A stretch of 64,000 bases of DNA from Musa acuminata AAA Group (taxonomy: Eukaryota > Streptophyta > Magnoliopsida > Zingiberales > Musaceae): NCBI RefSeq assembly GCF_036884655.1, contig NC_088354.1, positions 16,339,501 through 16,403,500 of the forward strand, read 5' to 3'. Positions 12,230 to 22,215 of the stretch are shown here, piece after piece (position 1 is the first letter of the stretch; each line of letters starts with the position of its first letter). A model generated the notes under the pieces. That model was not told where the DNA came from and did no database searches. It saw only the letters and a list, made by a program, of their open reading frames with translations. The position numbers were made by a program, and so were the translations under genes.

Positions 12230-15229
12230 TTATTCTTCACTTAGAGGTTTTGTAAAAATATCAGCTAGTTGATGTTTCGTATCAATGAACTCTATGATTA
12301 TATCATGATTCGCAACATGATCTCGTATAAAGTGATGTCTGATATCAATATGTTTTGTTCTTGAGTGTTGTATAGGATTCTTTGTTAAGCATATTGCACT
12401 TGTGTTATCACATTTAATTGGAATATTTTTGAGATGAACTTTATAATCTTCTAAGGTATTTTTCATCCATACAACTTGTGCACAGCATGCACTTGCTGCA
12501 ATATATTCAGCTTCGGTTGTTGATAGTGCAACCGAGTTTTGTTTCTTAGATGACCAGGAAACAAGGGCATGTCCTAAAAATTGACATGATCCTGATGTGC
12601 TTTTTCTATCTAGTCTACAGCCAGCGAAGTCCGCATCAGCATAAGCTGTTAACTCAAAATTTTCTGATTTTGGGTACCATAATCCTAGATTTGTGGTTCC
12701 ATTAAGATATCTAAGTATTTTTTTAACTACTTTGAGATGAGATATCTTAGGGTTTGATTGAAATCTAGCACAAAGTCCTACACTGAACATGATGTCTGGT
12801 CTGGTGGCAGTGAGGTAAAGTAAACTTCCTATCATACCCCTATAGGTTTTTTGATCAAAGCTTTCTCCACTTTCATCAATTTCTAACTTAGTGGAGGTGC
12901 TCATAGGAGTGTTACTAGCCTTTGAGTTGTTTATATTAAACCTTTTTAATAAATTCATGGCATATTTAGTTTGACTAATAAAGATGCCATTGCTTAGTTG
13001 TTTGATTTGTAAACCTAAGAAGAATGTTAATTCTCCCATTAAGCTCATTTCGAATTCAAGACTCATAGTTTTAGCAAAAGATTCACAAAGAGATTCATTT
13101 GTAGAGCCAAAGATGATATCATCAACATAAATTTGAACAATGAGAAAATTATTTTCAAAATTCTTGATAAACAATGTAGTATCAACCTTGCCTTTTATGA
13201 AATTATTTTCAATGAGAAAAGAACTAAGTCTCTCATACCAAGCCCTTGGGGCTTGTTTTAAACCATAGAGAGCTTTAGTTAATCTAAACACATGATTAGG
13301 GAGGCTATTATTCTCAAATCCAGGAGGTTGTTCAACATAAACTTCTTCGGAAATAAAACCATTTAGAAAAGCGCTTTTAACATTCATTTGAAATAACTTA
13401 AAATTATTACAACTAGCGTAGGCAAGGAGCATCCTTATGGCTTCCAATCGAGCCACAGGTGCGAAGGTTTCTTCGTAATCGATACCTTCTTCTTGGTTGA
13501 AACCTTTGGCCACTAATCTAGCCTTGTTTCTAACCACGATACCATTTTCATCTTGCTTGTTTCTAAAGACCCATTTAGTACCAATAACTAAATGGTCATT
13601 TGGCCTAGGAACAAGCGTCCATACCTCATTTCTCTCAAATTGATTCAATTCATCTTGCATTGCGATAATCCATGAATCATCTTTCATGGCTTCATCAACA
13701 CATTTGGGTTCAATTTGCGAGAGAAAGGCGGCGTTGGCACAAAAATTTTTAAAAGAAGATCGTGTTTGAACCCCCTTTGATGTGTCTCCTAGGATTAGCT
13801 CCTTAGGATGAGCATCTACATACTTCCAATCCTTGGGTAAGGAAATCTGGGAAGTGGATGCATCTAAGTTGCTAGTTGGAGACGGGGTTTCGTTTAAATT
13901 CAAGGAATCAAAATTAACATCATCATCAAGATCATTTTTCTTAATTTCTGAAATCTCATTGAAAACAACATGGATGGATTCTTCAATAATTAAGGTTCTT
14001 TTATTGAAAATACGAAAAGCTTTAGAAACCGAAGAATAACCAAGAAAGATTCCTTCATCAGATTTAGCATCGAATTTTCCTAAGTTATCCTTTTCATTCA
14101 AGATAAAACACTTACACCCAAAGACTTTAAAATATGAGACATTGGGTTTTTTGTTATTCCATAACTCATAAGGAGTTTTGGTGAGTAAGGGTCTTACTAG
14201 AACTCTATTCAAAATATAGCATGCAGTGTTTACAGCTTTGACCCAAAAATATTTGGGTAGGCTATGTTCATTCAACATGGTTCTTGCCATTTCTTGCAAA
14301 TTTCGATTTTTTCTTTTTACTACCCCATTTTGTTGAGGATTTCTTGGAGTAGAGAAATTATGGTTGTATCCATTGAGTTCACAGAATTCTTGGAAATCAT
14401 GGTTTTGAAATTCTCCACCATGATCACTTCTAATTGACGAAATCATAGATCCCTTCTCATTTTGAACAAGTTTACAAAACTTGGTAAAGTATCTAAAGCA
14501 TTCATTTTTCTGTTTTAAGAAGTAGGTCCATGTATATCTGCTATAGTCATCAACAATGACAAAGGCGTATTTGCTACCTCCTAGACTCGATGTAGAGATT
14601 GGTCCGAACAAGTCCATATGGATCAATTGTAAGGGCCTAGAGGTGCTTATTTGATTCTTAGCTTTGAAGCTACCCTTAATTTGTTTACCTAATTGGCAAG
14701 CATCACATACATTATCTTTGATAAACTTGATATGAGGAATTCCTCTTACAAGTTCTCTAGATGATACTTGAGTGATTAGTTTCATGCTAGCATGACCTAA
14801 TCTTCTATGCCATAGCCAAGCATCCTCATTCATAACGGCAAAACACATTTCATCACATAAGTCATTGATGTCAATAGTGTATACGTTATTTTGTTTCAAT
14901 GCAATCATAGATATATTTTTATGTGGTTTTTCAATGATGCAAGCATTAGATTCGAATTTGACAGTATATCCTTTATCACATAATTGACTAATACTCAAGA
15001 GGTTATGTTTTAAACCATCAACTAGCAGAACATCTTCAATAAAGAGGTTGGATTTGTTACCTATGGTTCCTTTGCCAATGATTTTACCCTTGTTGTTGTC
15101 TCCGAAGGTGACATAGCCTTCGTCTATGCTAGTAAGCTTAGAGAATTGAGATGGATCTCCAGTCATATGCCTTGAGCATCCACTATCAAGGTACCATCTC
15201 TTGCTCCTAGCTTGCGATGGTTTAGTTTT
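12230..15229 (-). CDS. pol: E3 pol: protease, integrase, reverse transcriptase, RNase H
   Basis: The frame is open for 999 codons directly after the gag TAG, with no stop before 12230. The first Met is codon 22, so expression probably needs read-through. Domains in order are protease (Leu-Asp-Ser-Gly-Cys-Ser), GAG-pre-integrase zinc region (His-His-Cys-Cys, about residues 140-185), integrase core with two Asp (His-Met-Asp, Arg-Ser-Asp), RT with Tyr-Val-Asp-Asp, and RNase H with Asp-Ala-Asp-Phe, Thr-Glu-Ala-Glu and Cys-Asp-Asn. Two catalytic residues are wrong. The RT motif A reads Gln-Met-Asn-Val-Lys (codon 13382-13384 AAT, expected GAT). The integrase glutamate 36 residues after the second Asp is Lys (codon 14315-14317 AAA, expected GAA). 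Both are G-to-A on the coding strand, and E1 keeps Asp and Glu at these sites. The protein should therefore fail in DNA synthesis and in integration. Confidence 0.93.
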   Translation of the reverse strand, partial: KTKPSQARSKRWYLDSGCSRHMTGDPSQFSKLTSIDEGYVTFGDNNKGKIIGKGTIGNKSNLFIEDVLLVDGLKHNLLSISQLCDKGYTVKFESNACIIEKPHKNISMIALKQNNVYTIDINDLCDEMCFAVMNEDAWLWHRRLGHASMKLITQVSSRELVRGIPHIKFIKDNVCDACQLGKQIKGSFKAKNQISTSRPLQLIHMDLFGPISTSSLGGSKYAFVIVDDYSRYTWTYFLKQKNECFRYFTKFCKLVQNEKGSMISSIRSDHGGEFQNHDFQEFCELNGYNHNFSTPRNPQQNGVVKRKNRNLQEMARTMLNEHSLPKYFWVKAVNTACYILNRVLVRPLLTKTPYELWNNKKPNVSYFKVFGCKCFILNEKDNLGKFDAKSDEGIFLGYSSVSKAFRIFNKRTLIIEESIHVVFNEISEIKKNDLDDDVNFDSLNLNETPSPTSNLDASTSQISLPKDWKYVDAHPKELILGDTSKGVQTRSSFKNFCANAAFLSQIEPKCVDEAMKDDSWIIAMQDELNQFERNEVWTLVPRPNDHLVIGTKWVFRNKQDENGIVVRNKARLVAKGFNQEEGIDYEETFAPVARLEAIRMLLAYASCNNFKLFQMNVKSAFLNGFISEEVYVEQPPGFENNSLPNHVFRLTKALYGLKQAPRAWYERLSSFLIENNFIKGKVDTTLFIKNFENNFLIVQIYVDDIIFGSTNESLCESFAKTMSLEFEMSLMGELTFFLGLQIKQLSNGIFISQTKYAMNLLKRFNINNSKASNTPMSTSTKLEIDESGESFDQKTYRGMIGSLLYLTATRPDIMFSVGLCARFQSNPKISHLKVVKKILRYLNGTTNLGLWYPKSENFELTAYADADFAGCRLDRKSTSGSCQFLGHALVSWSSKKQNSVALSTTEAEYIAASACCAQVVWMKNTLEDYKVHLKNIPIKCDNTSAICLTKNPIQHSRTKHIDIRHHFIRDHVANHDIIIEFIDTKHQLADIFTKPLSEE

Positions 15230-15232
15230 CTA
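15230..15232 (-). promoter_or_regulatory. In-frame TAG between gag and pol, probable read-through site
   Basis: The context is TTG TAG AAA ACT. Gag and pol share a frame on either side, and the same TAG codon occurs at 6507-6509 in E1 and 63253-63255 in S3. A single suppressible stop would set the Gag:Pol ratio. SIRE1 of soybean is known to use UAG suppression for its envelope-like protein. Read-through here is inferred. Confidence 0.65.
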
Positions 15233-16813
15233 CAAGAAAGGATGATGTTTAGGTACCCATTTGCTTTTGGGTGCCTCATAAATAGATCTATATTTTCTAT
15301 CATGTTGCATAGAGTTTGTCATGGTTCCTTTAGGAACCCAGATCAATTTGTTTGGACTTATTTTCTTGAATGGACAACAATGTGTCTTGTGTCCAGATTT
15401 GCAACAAAAGTTGCACTTGGTTTGGTGTTGAACATGCAAGATGGGGCCTTTTATGAAGGTGGTTGGATTTTGGTGAGGACTTCTCACAAATCCAATTCCA
15501 CTCCTTTTTGGAACGTGACCCTTGTTTGTAAGGATCATGTTCAATGACTTGCTACCAACCTCGAATTTCTTCAAGGTGTCCTTAAGTAGCAAGTTTTCTT
15601 TTTGGAGAGTTTCTAGATCATGGCATTTTATGCATGGGCTTAACTTATCATGATGTTCAGCATTTAACTTATCGAAATTACAAATAAGACTATCATGCTC
15701 CTTTTTTAGCAATTTGTATTTACTACTAATAGTCTTACACTCATCAAACAGTTCATGGAAAGCATTCAATAATTCATCGAAGGATAAATCTGCATCTATT
15801 GAATTCGTTACCTCATCTTCGATGGCCATTAAGGCGTAATGAGCAACTTGCTCGGTGTTGGACTCCTCTTCCTTAGATGCGCTCGAATCATCCCATGTTG
15901 CTTGGAGCGCCTTCTTCTTTGTTGTTCTTTTCTTGACTTGGGGACAATCACTCTTGTAGTGTCCCGGCTTTTTGCATTCATAGCAGATTACTTGGTCCTT
16001 TTTGGGTTCAAGTTTATTTTTTATATCATTCTTAAACTTGTTTCTTTTAAAGAACTTTTTAAACTTTCTTGTTAGAAGTGCCAAGTCATCATCACAGTCC
16101 TCATCACTTGAGTTTTCTCTCAAGTGGCATTCTGAAGTTTTGAGTGTCATATCCTTCCTGTTCTTTGGAAGGATGTCTTCTTGCTCTTCATGAGCTTTAC
16201 AAGTCATTTCGTAGGTCATTAATGACCCGATTAGTTCTTCAAGAGGGAAATTTCGCAGATCTTTTGCCTCTTGAATAGCGGTGACTTTAGGATCCCAACT
16301 CTTAGGAAGGGATCTTAGTATCTTATTAACAAGCTCAAAATCCGAAAAGCTCTTTCCGAGTCCTTTTAGACCGTTGACGACATCCGTGAAACGGGTAAAC
16401 ATGTCGCCAATGGTTTCACTCGGTTTCATCCGAAAAAGTTCGAAAGAATGTAACAGCAAATTGATTTTTGACTCTTTTACTCTACTTGTGCCCTCATGGG
16501 TCACTTCGAGCATGTGCCAAATATCAAACGCAGTTTCACAAGTTGAAACACGGTTAAACTCGTTTTTATCAAGTGCACAAAATAAGGCATTCATAGCCTT
16601 TGCATTAAGAGCGAAAGCCTTCTTCTCCAAATCATTCCAATCGATCATTGGAAGAGAAGACTTTGAAAAACCATTCTCGACAAGATTCCAAAGATCAATG
16701 TCCATAGAAATAAGAAAGATTCTCATTCGGGTCTTCCAATAGGTGTAGTCCGTCCCATTAAACATGGGTGGACGTGTAATGGAATGGCCCTCTTGGTTTC
16801 CGGCGTAAGCCAT
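15230..16813 (-). CDS. gag: E3 gag: capsid and nucleocapsid polyprotein
   Basis: An intact 527-codon ORF starting at Met 16813 (Met-Ala-Tyr-Ala-Gly-Asn-Gln), 37 nt after the primer site. Residues 20-200 are the UBN2/DUF4219-type copia capsid region. A first zinc knuckle, CX2CX4HX4C, is at 277-290 (Cys277, Cys280, His285, Cys290), followed by a Lys-rich stretch. A heptad-like region spans about 345-420, and a second CX2CX4HX4C knuckle is at 467-480. The C-terminus ends His-His-Pro-Phe-Leu before TAG. Gag packages element RNA in virus-like particles in the cytoplasm. It is open although pol is catalytically damaged, so it might still assemble particles that serve other elements. Confidence 0.95.
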   Translation of the reverse strand: MAYAGNQEGHSITRPPMFNGTDYTYWKTRMRIFLISMDIDLWNLVENGFSKSSLPMIDWNDLEKKAFALNAKAMNALFCALDKNEFNRVSTCETAFDIWHMLEVTHEGTSRVKESKINLLLHSFELFRMKPSETIGDMFTRFTDVVNGLKGLGKSFSDFELVNKILRSLPKSWDPKVTAIQEAKDLRNFPLEELIGSLMTYEMTCKAHEEQEDILPKNRKDMTLKTSECHLRENSSDEDCDDDLALLTRKFKKFFKRNKFKNDIKNKLEPKKDQVICYECKKPGHYKSDCPQVKKRTTKKKALQATWDDSSASKEEESNTEQVAHYALMAIEDEVTNSIDADLSFDELLNAFHELFDECKTISSKYKLLKKEHDSLICNFDKLNAEHHDKLSPCIKCHDLETLQKENLLLKDTLKKFEVGSKSLNMILTNKGHVPKRSGIGFVRSPHQNPTTFIKGPILHVQHQTKCNFCCKSGHKTHCCPFKKISPNKLIWVPKGTMTNSMQHDRKYRSIYEAPKSKWVPKHHPFL

Positions 16814-16849
16814 CTCTCTTGGGTTTTAATCCTTTTGAGAGTGAACCGG

Positions 16850-16861
16850 GCTCTGATACCA
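16850..16861 (-). other. E3 primer-binding site (tRNA-iMet)
   Basis: The minus strand reads TGGTATCAGAGC, a perfect 12-nt complement to the 3' end of plant initiator tRNA-Met, two bases inside the 5' LTR end at 16864. Confidence 0.95.
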
Positions 16862-16863
16862 AT

Positions 16864-18926
16864 TGTTAGGATCGAGAGCACTAAGAGGGGGGGGGTGAAT
16901 TAGTGCAGCGGAAATCTTACAGCGATTAAAAACCAAAAGCTGCGTTCGTTCAAACAAAACTATTATGATGCAAAAACTAATTCTCAGTTTGTATCTAAGT
17001 GCAGTTTGCGTCTAAGCGCAGATTGCGTCTAGGCGCAGTTTGCGTCTAAACACAGTTTGCGTCTAAGCGCAGTTTGCGTCTAAGCGCAGTTTGCGTCTGA
17101 ACGCAGATTGACGTCTAAACGCAGTTTTACGTCTAGACGCAATTTTACGTCTAAACGCAGTTTTACGTCTAAACGCAGTTTTACGTCTAAACTCAGTTTA
17201 CGTCTTAAAACGTCTAAACACAGTTTGGACAGTTTTACGTCTAAACGCAATTTTACGTCTAAACGCAGATTTACGTCTAAACGTAGTTTTATGTCTAAAC
17301 GTAGATTTACGTCCAAACTCAGTTTACGTCTAAAACGTCTAAACACAGTTTGAGCAGTTTTACGTCTAAATGCAATTTTATGTCTAGATGCAGTTTCAAA
17401 GGGAGCTGAACTTTAGAAACTGGTTCGTAAGAGCGCAGAAGACAGTTTTGCAGAATCAAGGCGTAAACGTAAACTGCAATGTAAATATCATACGAAAACA
17501 CTGGTTTACGTCTGAAAACAGATTCGGACAGATCAGCACTTAAAGACTTGTTCGTGAAGGCGTAGAAGACAGTTTTGCAGAATGAAAACGTAAGCGTAAA
17601 CTGTAATGTACGAAAACACCGATTTACGTCTGAATGCAGATTCGGAAAGAACAGCACTTAGAACTTGTTCGTAAAAGCGCAGAGAGCAGTAGTAATGAAG
17701 AAGGTTTGCAGTAAGGATAAAGTGCTAAAAAATAAACGCAAACCAGAGATTTAGAGTGGTTCGGTCAGTCTTGACCTACTCCACTTTTGGCTTCCTCCAC
17801 CGACGAGGTCACCGACGTCAACTAGGGGCCTTCCTTCAATAGGCGAAGGCCAAACTGCCCTTTTACAGTTTCTCTCCTTTTGACAGGCTCAGGAGACAAC
17901 CTTTACAGACCTTTCTCTCCTCACTTTACAACTGAAAACTTGAAGAACAGAAGGAGGAGACTTAAAGGCTTTACAACACTTTTGAGCTCTTAGAATCACA
18001 GAAAAGATCAAGATTTCGGTGTAGGTCTGTATCTTTTCAGTGCTGAATGGGTGGGGAATTTATAGGCCCCAACCCAATTCAAATTTGGAGCTCAAAACAA
18101 TCAAATCCCAGAATTCTGGGATCAGGCGGTTGCACCTCTTGACTGGAGAGGTTGCACCGCCTGGCAGAGCTCGAAGACCGAGCTCAGGCGGTGCCACCTC
18201 TCTGCCAGGGAGGTTGCACCGCCCAGTCTTGCTCGAAGACTGAGCTCAGGCGGTGCCACCTCTCTGTCAGGGAGGTTGCACCGCCCAGTCTAGCTCGAAG
18301 ACTGAGCTCAGGCGGTGCCACCTCCTGGCTGGAGAGGTTGCACCGCCCAGTCTCGCTGGAAGGCCTAGCCCAGGCGGTGCCACCTCCTGGCCTGGGCGGT
18401 TGCACCTCCTGGTGCAATCAGGGTCCGAATGGTTCATTCCATTCGGCCCAATTTCAGTCTTTCAGGGGCCCAATTGCCCCAAGATTAAGCCAATGGGATC
18501 ACCTCCCATTTTCCAACTTAATCAACGTGCTAACTACGATTAAATCTAAGACAATTTCTGTAGCTTTGCTTCGGTGCGTCAATCGCTCCTTCCGGCGAAC
18601 TTCCGTCGATCATCCGATGAACCCTCGGTGATGCTCCTGCGGACTTCCGGCAAACTCCTGGACTTTGCGACGATCCACTTGGCAAGTTCCGACGAGCTTC
18701 GCTTGGCAAGCTTCTGGACTTCTCGGATCTGTTCTCGCAGAACCTCCGACGACCGTCCGAACTTCCGTCGAACTCTCGAACTCCCAACGTGATCATGAAC
18801 TTGACTCCGGCGCAACTCCTGCTGCTTGTCTATCTTTCATCGTAGTTAATCCTGCACACTTATCTCAACACATAGATTAGACAACAAATGACAATTGACT
18901 TCATCATCAAAATCCGAGATTCAACA
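16864..18926 (-). repeat. E3 5' LTR (2,063 bp)
   Basis: It has the same organisation as the 3' LTR: hairpin with 9 G, 18-bp array (16992-17392), TATA, 62-bp U3 array (about 18124-18415) and TTCCGRCGA repeats. It lacks one 24-bp U3 subunit and 12 bp near 18595 that the other LTR has. Transcription of E3 would start from this copy, leftwards. Confidence 0.95.
18058..18064 (-). promoter_or_regulatory. TATA box of the E3 5' LTR
   Basis: The minus strand reads TATAAAT inside GGGGCCTATAAATTCCCC. The GGCC-TATAAAT context recurs in every Sirevirus LTR in the window, for example 30754-30760 on plus in S1. It lies directly downstream of the GC palindromic array. Confidence 0.8.
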
Positions 18927-18931
18927 GAGTC

Positions 18932-19121
18932 TTCCAATATGCTTTCGGTGACGATGAACTCTCGGCGAGCTCTCGGTATATCGTCCGAGTTTTTGACTTT
19001 GGCCCATCATCTACTTTACGCCTTACTACTATCGTAGTTACTCCTGCATACTTATCTTAACACATGGATTAGATCAAATAATTTACCAATTGATTTCATC
19101 ATCAAAATTCGAGATTCAACA
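18932..19121 (-). repeat. E1 5' LTR, distal part
   Basis: This continues the LTR interrupted at 9241 and ends GATTCAACA at 19121. The GAGTC before it (18927-18931) is the second copy of the E3 target duplication. Immediately beyond 19121 lies E0 gag, marking the E1 insertion point (right flank GTTCT). Confidence 0.9.
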
Positions 19122-19777
19122 GTTCTTTGGAAGATTGTTCTCAAGTTCGTCATATGTCATATTGATCATTTCGTAGGTCATCGAAGACCCGATAAGTTCT
19201 TTGATTAAAAAAATATTCAAATCCTTGGCATCTTGAATGGCCGTTACTTTAGGATCCCAAGTTTTAGAAAGAGATCGTATAACTTTATTAACAAGTTTAA
19301 GATTTGAAAAACATTCGCTAAGAGCTTTTAAACCATTGACGACATCCGTAAAACGGGTGTATATGTCAATAATGGTTTCGCATGGCTTCATTTGAAATAG
19401 TTCAAAATCATGCATCAAAAGATTTATCTTAGAATCTTTTACTCTACTAGTGCCTTCGTGTGTGATTTCGAGTGTGTGCCAAATATCAAAAGTCGTTTCA
19501 TAAGTAGAAACAAGATTGAATTCATTCTTGTCTAAGGCGTAAAATAGAGCATTCATAGCTCTAGCATTTAAAGAAAAAGTTTTTTTTCTCCAAATCATTC
19601 TATTCATTCAATGGATTAGAAGACTTTTGAAATCCATTTTCAATAATATTCCATAAGTTTAAATCCATAAAAAAACAAGAAAACTCTTATTCGAGTTTTC
19701 CAATAAGTGTAGTCCATCCCATTGAACATGAGAGGATGAACAATAGAAAAGCCCTCTTGAAAGCCAAAAAGAGTCAT
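19122..19777 (-). pseudogene. gag: E0 gag, 5' part, truncated by E1
   Basis: It starts at ATG 19777-19775, and the first 55 codons contain frameshifts and stops. An open stretch (19607 down to the break) encodes the UBN2-type copia capsid region, with Asp-Val-Val-Asn-Gly-Leu-Lys and Ser-Leu-Ser-Lys-Thr-Trp-Asp-Pro-Lys-Val motifs also seen in E3 and S2. It ends at Asn-Leu-Pro-Lys-Asn, where the E1 LTR begins. The zinc knuckles are missing. Confidence 0.88.
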
Positions 19778-19812
19778 TTCTCTTAGGTATTAAACCAAAT
19801 GAGAAAAACATG

Positions 19813-19824
19813 GCTCTGATACCA
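19813..19824 (-). other. E0 primer-binding site (tRNA-iMet)
   Basis: The minus strand reads TGGTATCAGAGC, two bases from the LTR start at 19827. Confidence 0.92.
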
Positions 19825-19826
19825 AC

Positions 19827-20790
19827 TGTTAGGAATGAGTCGACACTAAGGGGGGGGGGGTTGAATTAGTGCAGCGGATAAAACTCGTCGGTTCAAAAAT
19901 CTTCGTACGATAAAAACTCGTTTCATAAAATTGCTTAAATTAAAAGCATACAGAAGAGTACAGTAAGGAAGTTTACAGTTAAAGTAAATTGCTCAAAAAG
20001 AATGCAAACCGAGTTTATAGTGGTTCGATTGTTGTGACCTACATCCACTCTCGATTCCTCTTCTGTCAAGGCCACCAGCATCCACTAATGGTCTTTCTTC
20101 AATGGGCAAAGACCAACTACCCTTTTACACCCCTTTTCTCCTTTTCGCAGGTTTAAGAGACTACCTTTACATGCACACACTCCTCTCTAAACAGAATTCT
20201 AAACTTAGAACTTAGAGGAGAGGATTTTTCAAGTGATTACTACAGTATTTTCTCACTTTTAAACTCTTTGTGCTTGTATATGTTAACCAGGGATGAGAGG
20301 GGTATTTATAGACCTCAAGTGGATTCAAACTTGGAGCTTAAAAATGTCTCATCCCGGGTCCTCCGGGTACTAGCGGTGCCACCGCTAGTGCTTTCTGACA
20401 CTGGGCGGTACCACCACCTGACACAATCTCGGAGGCTATGCCACGACGGTGCCACTTGTTGGGTCACTATTTGGGCCTTTCATTGGGCCCAACACAGTCC
20501 ATACATGGGCCCAACTAGCCCCTAATTATGTTGGCCTAATTCCAATCATAATTATGTGCTAACTATGAATTCTAAGGCATACACTAAGCAAATAAGTTCT
20601 AGTTAGTCTTGGTTTCTTCCAGCGAGCTTCCGACGATCTTCCGGTGAACTTCCGATGATCTCCTGGCAATGTTCCAAAGGACTCTTAGCAAGCTCCTAGA
20701 CTTCATGACGATCTTCTTGGTAAGTTCTGACAAGCTTATCTAGCAAGCTCCTGGACTTCTCAGTCAATTTCGATAGAACTTCTGACGAAC
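19827..20790 (-). repeat. E0 5' LTR, first part
   Basis: It begins TGTTAGGAATGAG with a diverged terminal hairpin (11 G), has a TATA signal near 20310 and a few GGCGGTACCACC repeats near 20400. It is interrupted at 20790 by G and resumes at 57329. GAAC at 20787-20790 matches 57325-57328. Confidence 0.88.
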
Positions 20791-21226
20791 TATCATAGAC
20801 AAAGTTCTAAATAGGATGTTTGATGTAATACTTATGTATGTCCGTATCTTTTTGTTTGTTTATGCTTTGCACAACATGTAGAGGAATGATCGAAGGCTTA
20901 ACAGCCCCATTTTAGTTGGGTTTAATGGCCTTCTTAGTCTTGTAAATAAATATTGTATTATGTGGACACTTGTGAGAGATGTTCGGTCTGTAGTGGACCA
21001 TTTTGATCATTTGTTGTGCAACCATTAAGAGCTTGTAAAGTCTATTTGTAATTTGCATTGTTTATGAGGTGTTTTCAGAAATGTTTGCTTGTGGATCCTA
21101 AGTAAAGCACTTTCTCTAACTCGGTAGGTCCTAAGGGACCATGGGTGGTTTCGGGGAGGCTGACTTTTGCGGACAGACACGCAAGGGTGCCGCACGACTT
21201 AGGCAAAACTAGCTAAGTCCATGACA
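20791..21226 (+). repeat. G 5' LTR
   Basis: It begins TATCATAGAC (TG mutated to TA) and ends AAGTCCATGACA. It shares long blocks with 56879-57324, including AGTTCTAAATAGGATGTTTG and the end block around GGCAAAACTAGCTAAGTCC. Confidence 0.9.
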
Positions 21227-21719
21227 GATGGTATTAGAGCAGGACAAGCATTCATAGAAATACTTGGCATGCAAATGTGGGGGACCTAAGGGGGCTATGT
21301 TGAGGGCAGTCAGCACACACGCGACCATTTGGGAGAAAATAGGCATGGAGATGTAGGGAAAAGGAGTTGCTCGGAGGAGCGAGCATATGAGATTGGCATT
21401 TAGAGGAATGGCCAACCCTTCGTGCAAGAGGCACCATGAGAACGAGTAAGCTTGGAAGAATACGTAGCACACAAAGGTTGGGATGGCTGAGTTCGAGCTA
21501 CGGCTCAACGTTGACAACAACACTTGATGGTGCTCAAGGCACGCAAGGCGCTTGGTAAAGGATGAGATCATGCAAGGTGGAATGAGTTGCTCAGCGACCA
21601 AAAGAGTTGTTCAAAGCTCACAGAGGTGAGGGGAATTGCTAACTCGAAGAATTTGGTACTCATGCAAGGGCTTGTATATAGATGATGGAATGTTCGCGGC
21701 CATCCTAAGGCGACCGGAA
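21227..21719 (+). other. G interior, piece 1, with primer-binding site
   Basis: TGGTATTAGAGC at 21229-21240 is the primer-binding site, one mismatch from the iMet complement. The rest is non-coding. The minus ORF at 21209-21601 overlaps the LTR end and primer site, so I reject it as a gene. N1 is inserted after GTCGG at 21720-21724. Confidence 0.8.
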
Positions 21720-21724
21720 GTCGG

Positions 21725-22129
21725 TGATAAGATCCTAAAGTCTTATCGTCGCTCTGATACTAAATGATAAGACCCTAAAGTCTTATCGTGGAAGAAAGGG
21801 GAGAAATGGGGATGATAATGATCGCTTCGAGGGGATCAACCTCCTTGATCGCTTCGAGGGGATCGGCCCTCCTTGATCACTTCGAGGGGATCGGCCTCTT
21901 AGGGTTGCCCAAAGACAGAATAGTATTTTTCATAGATTACCGAAAAGAAGCAGTTACATCCCGATTTATAGAGTTCCACCCAGAGTCCATCAAGACTTGA
22001 ACTCTAATAATAAATAAATATTAAATAAACCTCTACTTGACTATAACTGAACCAAACCGACTCAATAAACAATTGGACTAAACATACTCAATAAACATTA
22101 TTCAAAAGCTCAGAAAAAGGGTCCTAACA
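21725..22129 (-). repeat. N1 3' LTR
   Basis: The LTR reads TGATAAGA...GGGTCCTAACA in plus orientation. Its start is duplicated: a second TGATAAGACCC begins at 21765, and the 40 bp between include a primer-site copy (GCTCTGATACTA). It also has three 28-bp units rich in GATC and TTCGAGGGGATC (about 21810-21898). Confidence 0.9.
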
Positions 22130-22215
22130 GTTCCTCCCTCTTCAAATCAGCCTTGTCCTCAAGGCTGAGCAGCATCAATCTCGGGGAGCTTCTCTTTCAG
22201 CACTTTAGCCATAGA

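Larger units (their letters stand above)
9242..18926 (-). mobile_element. E3: near-intact Sirevirus-type Ty1/copia element
   Basis: This 9,685-bp element is flanked by GAGTC at 9237-9241 and 18927-18931 and lies within the E1 5' LTR. On the minus strand it has a 5' LTR (16864-18926), iMet primer site, gag of 527 codons, an in-frame TAG, about 1,000 codons of pol, an 890-bp 3' region with polypurine tracts, and a 3' LTR (9242-11339). By eye the LTRs differ by roughly two dozen substitutions, one 24-bp and one 12-bp indel and poly-G length, so insertion was fairly recent. It has no envelope-like ORF. Two catalytic substitutions in pol mean it is probably not autonomous now. Confidence 0.95.
1..19121 (-). 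mobile_element. E1: old Sirevirus-type Ty1/copia element, left end outside window
   Basis: Read on the minus strand this element has a 5' LTR (8127-9241, resuming at 18932-19121), a decayed tRNA-iMet primer site, gag (8076-6507), pol (6506-3513), a 3' UTR and an envelope-like ORF (2719-62). Its 3' LTR is not in the window and should lie left of base 1. It sits inside the gag of E0: E0 gag sequence starts directly after the LTR terminus at 19121. It is interrupted by a solo LTR (203-1738) and by E3 (9242-18926). Frameshifts and stops throughout pol show that it is dead and older than E3. That bases 1-3120 belong to the same element is inferred from continuous orientation and order. Confidence 0.75.

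Noticed and set aside
21209..21601. 130-codon minus ORF at the start of G
   Set aside because: It overlaps the G LTR end and primer site and has no domain.
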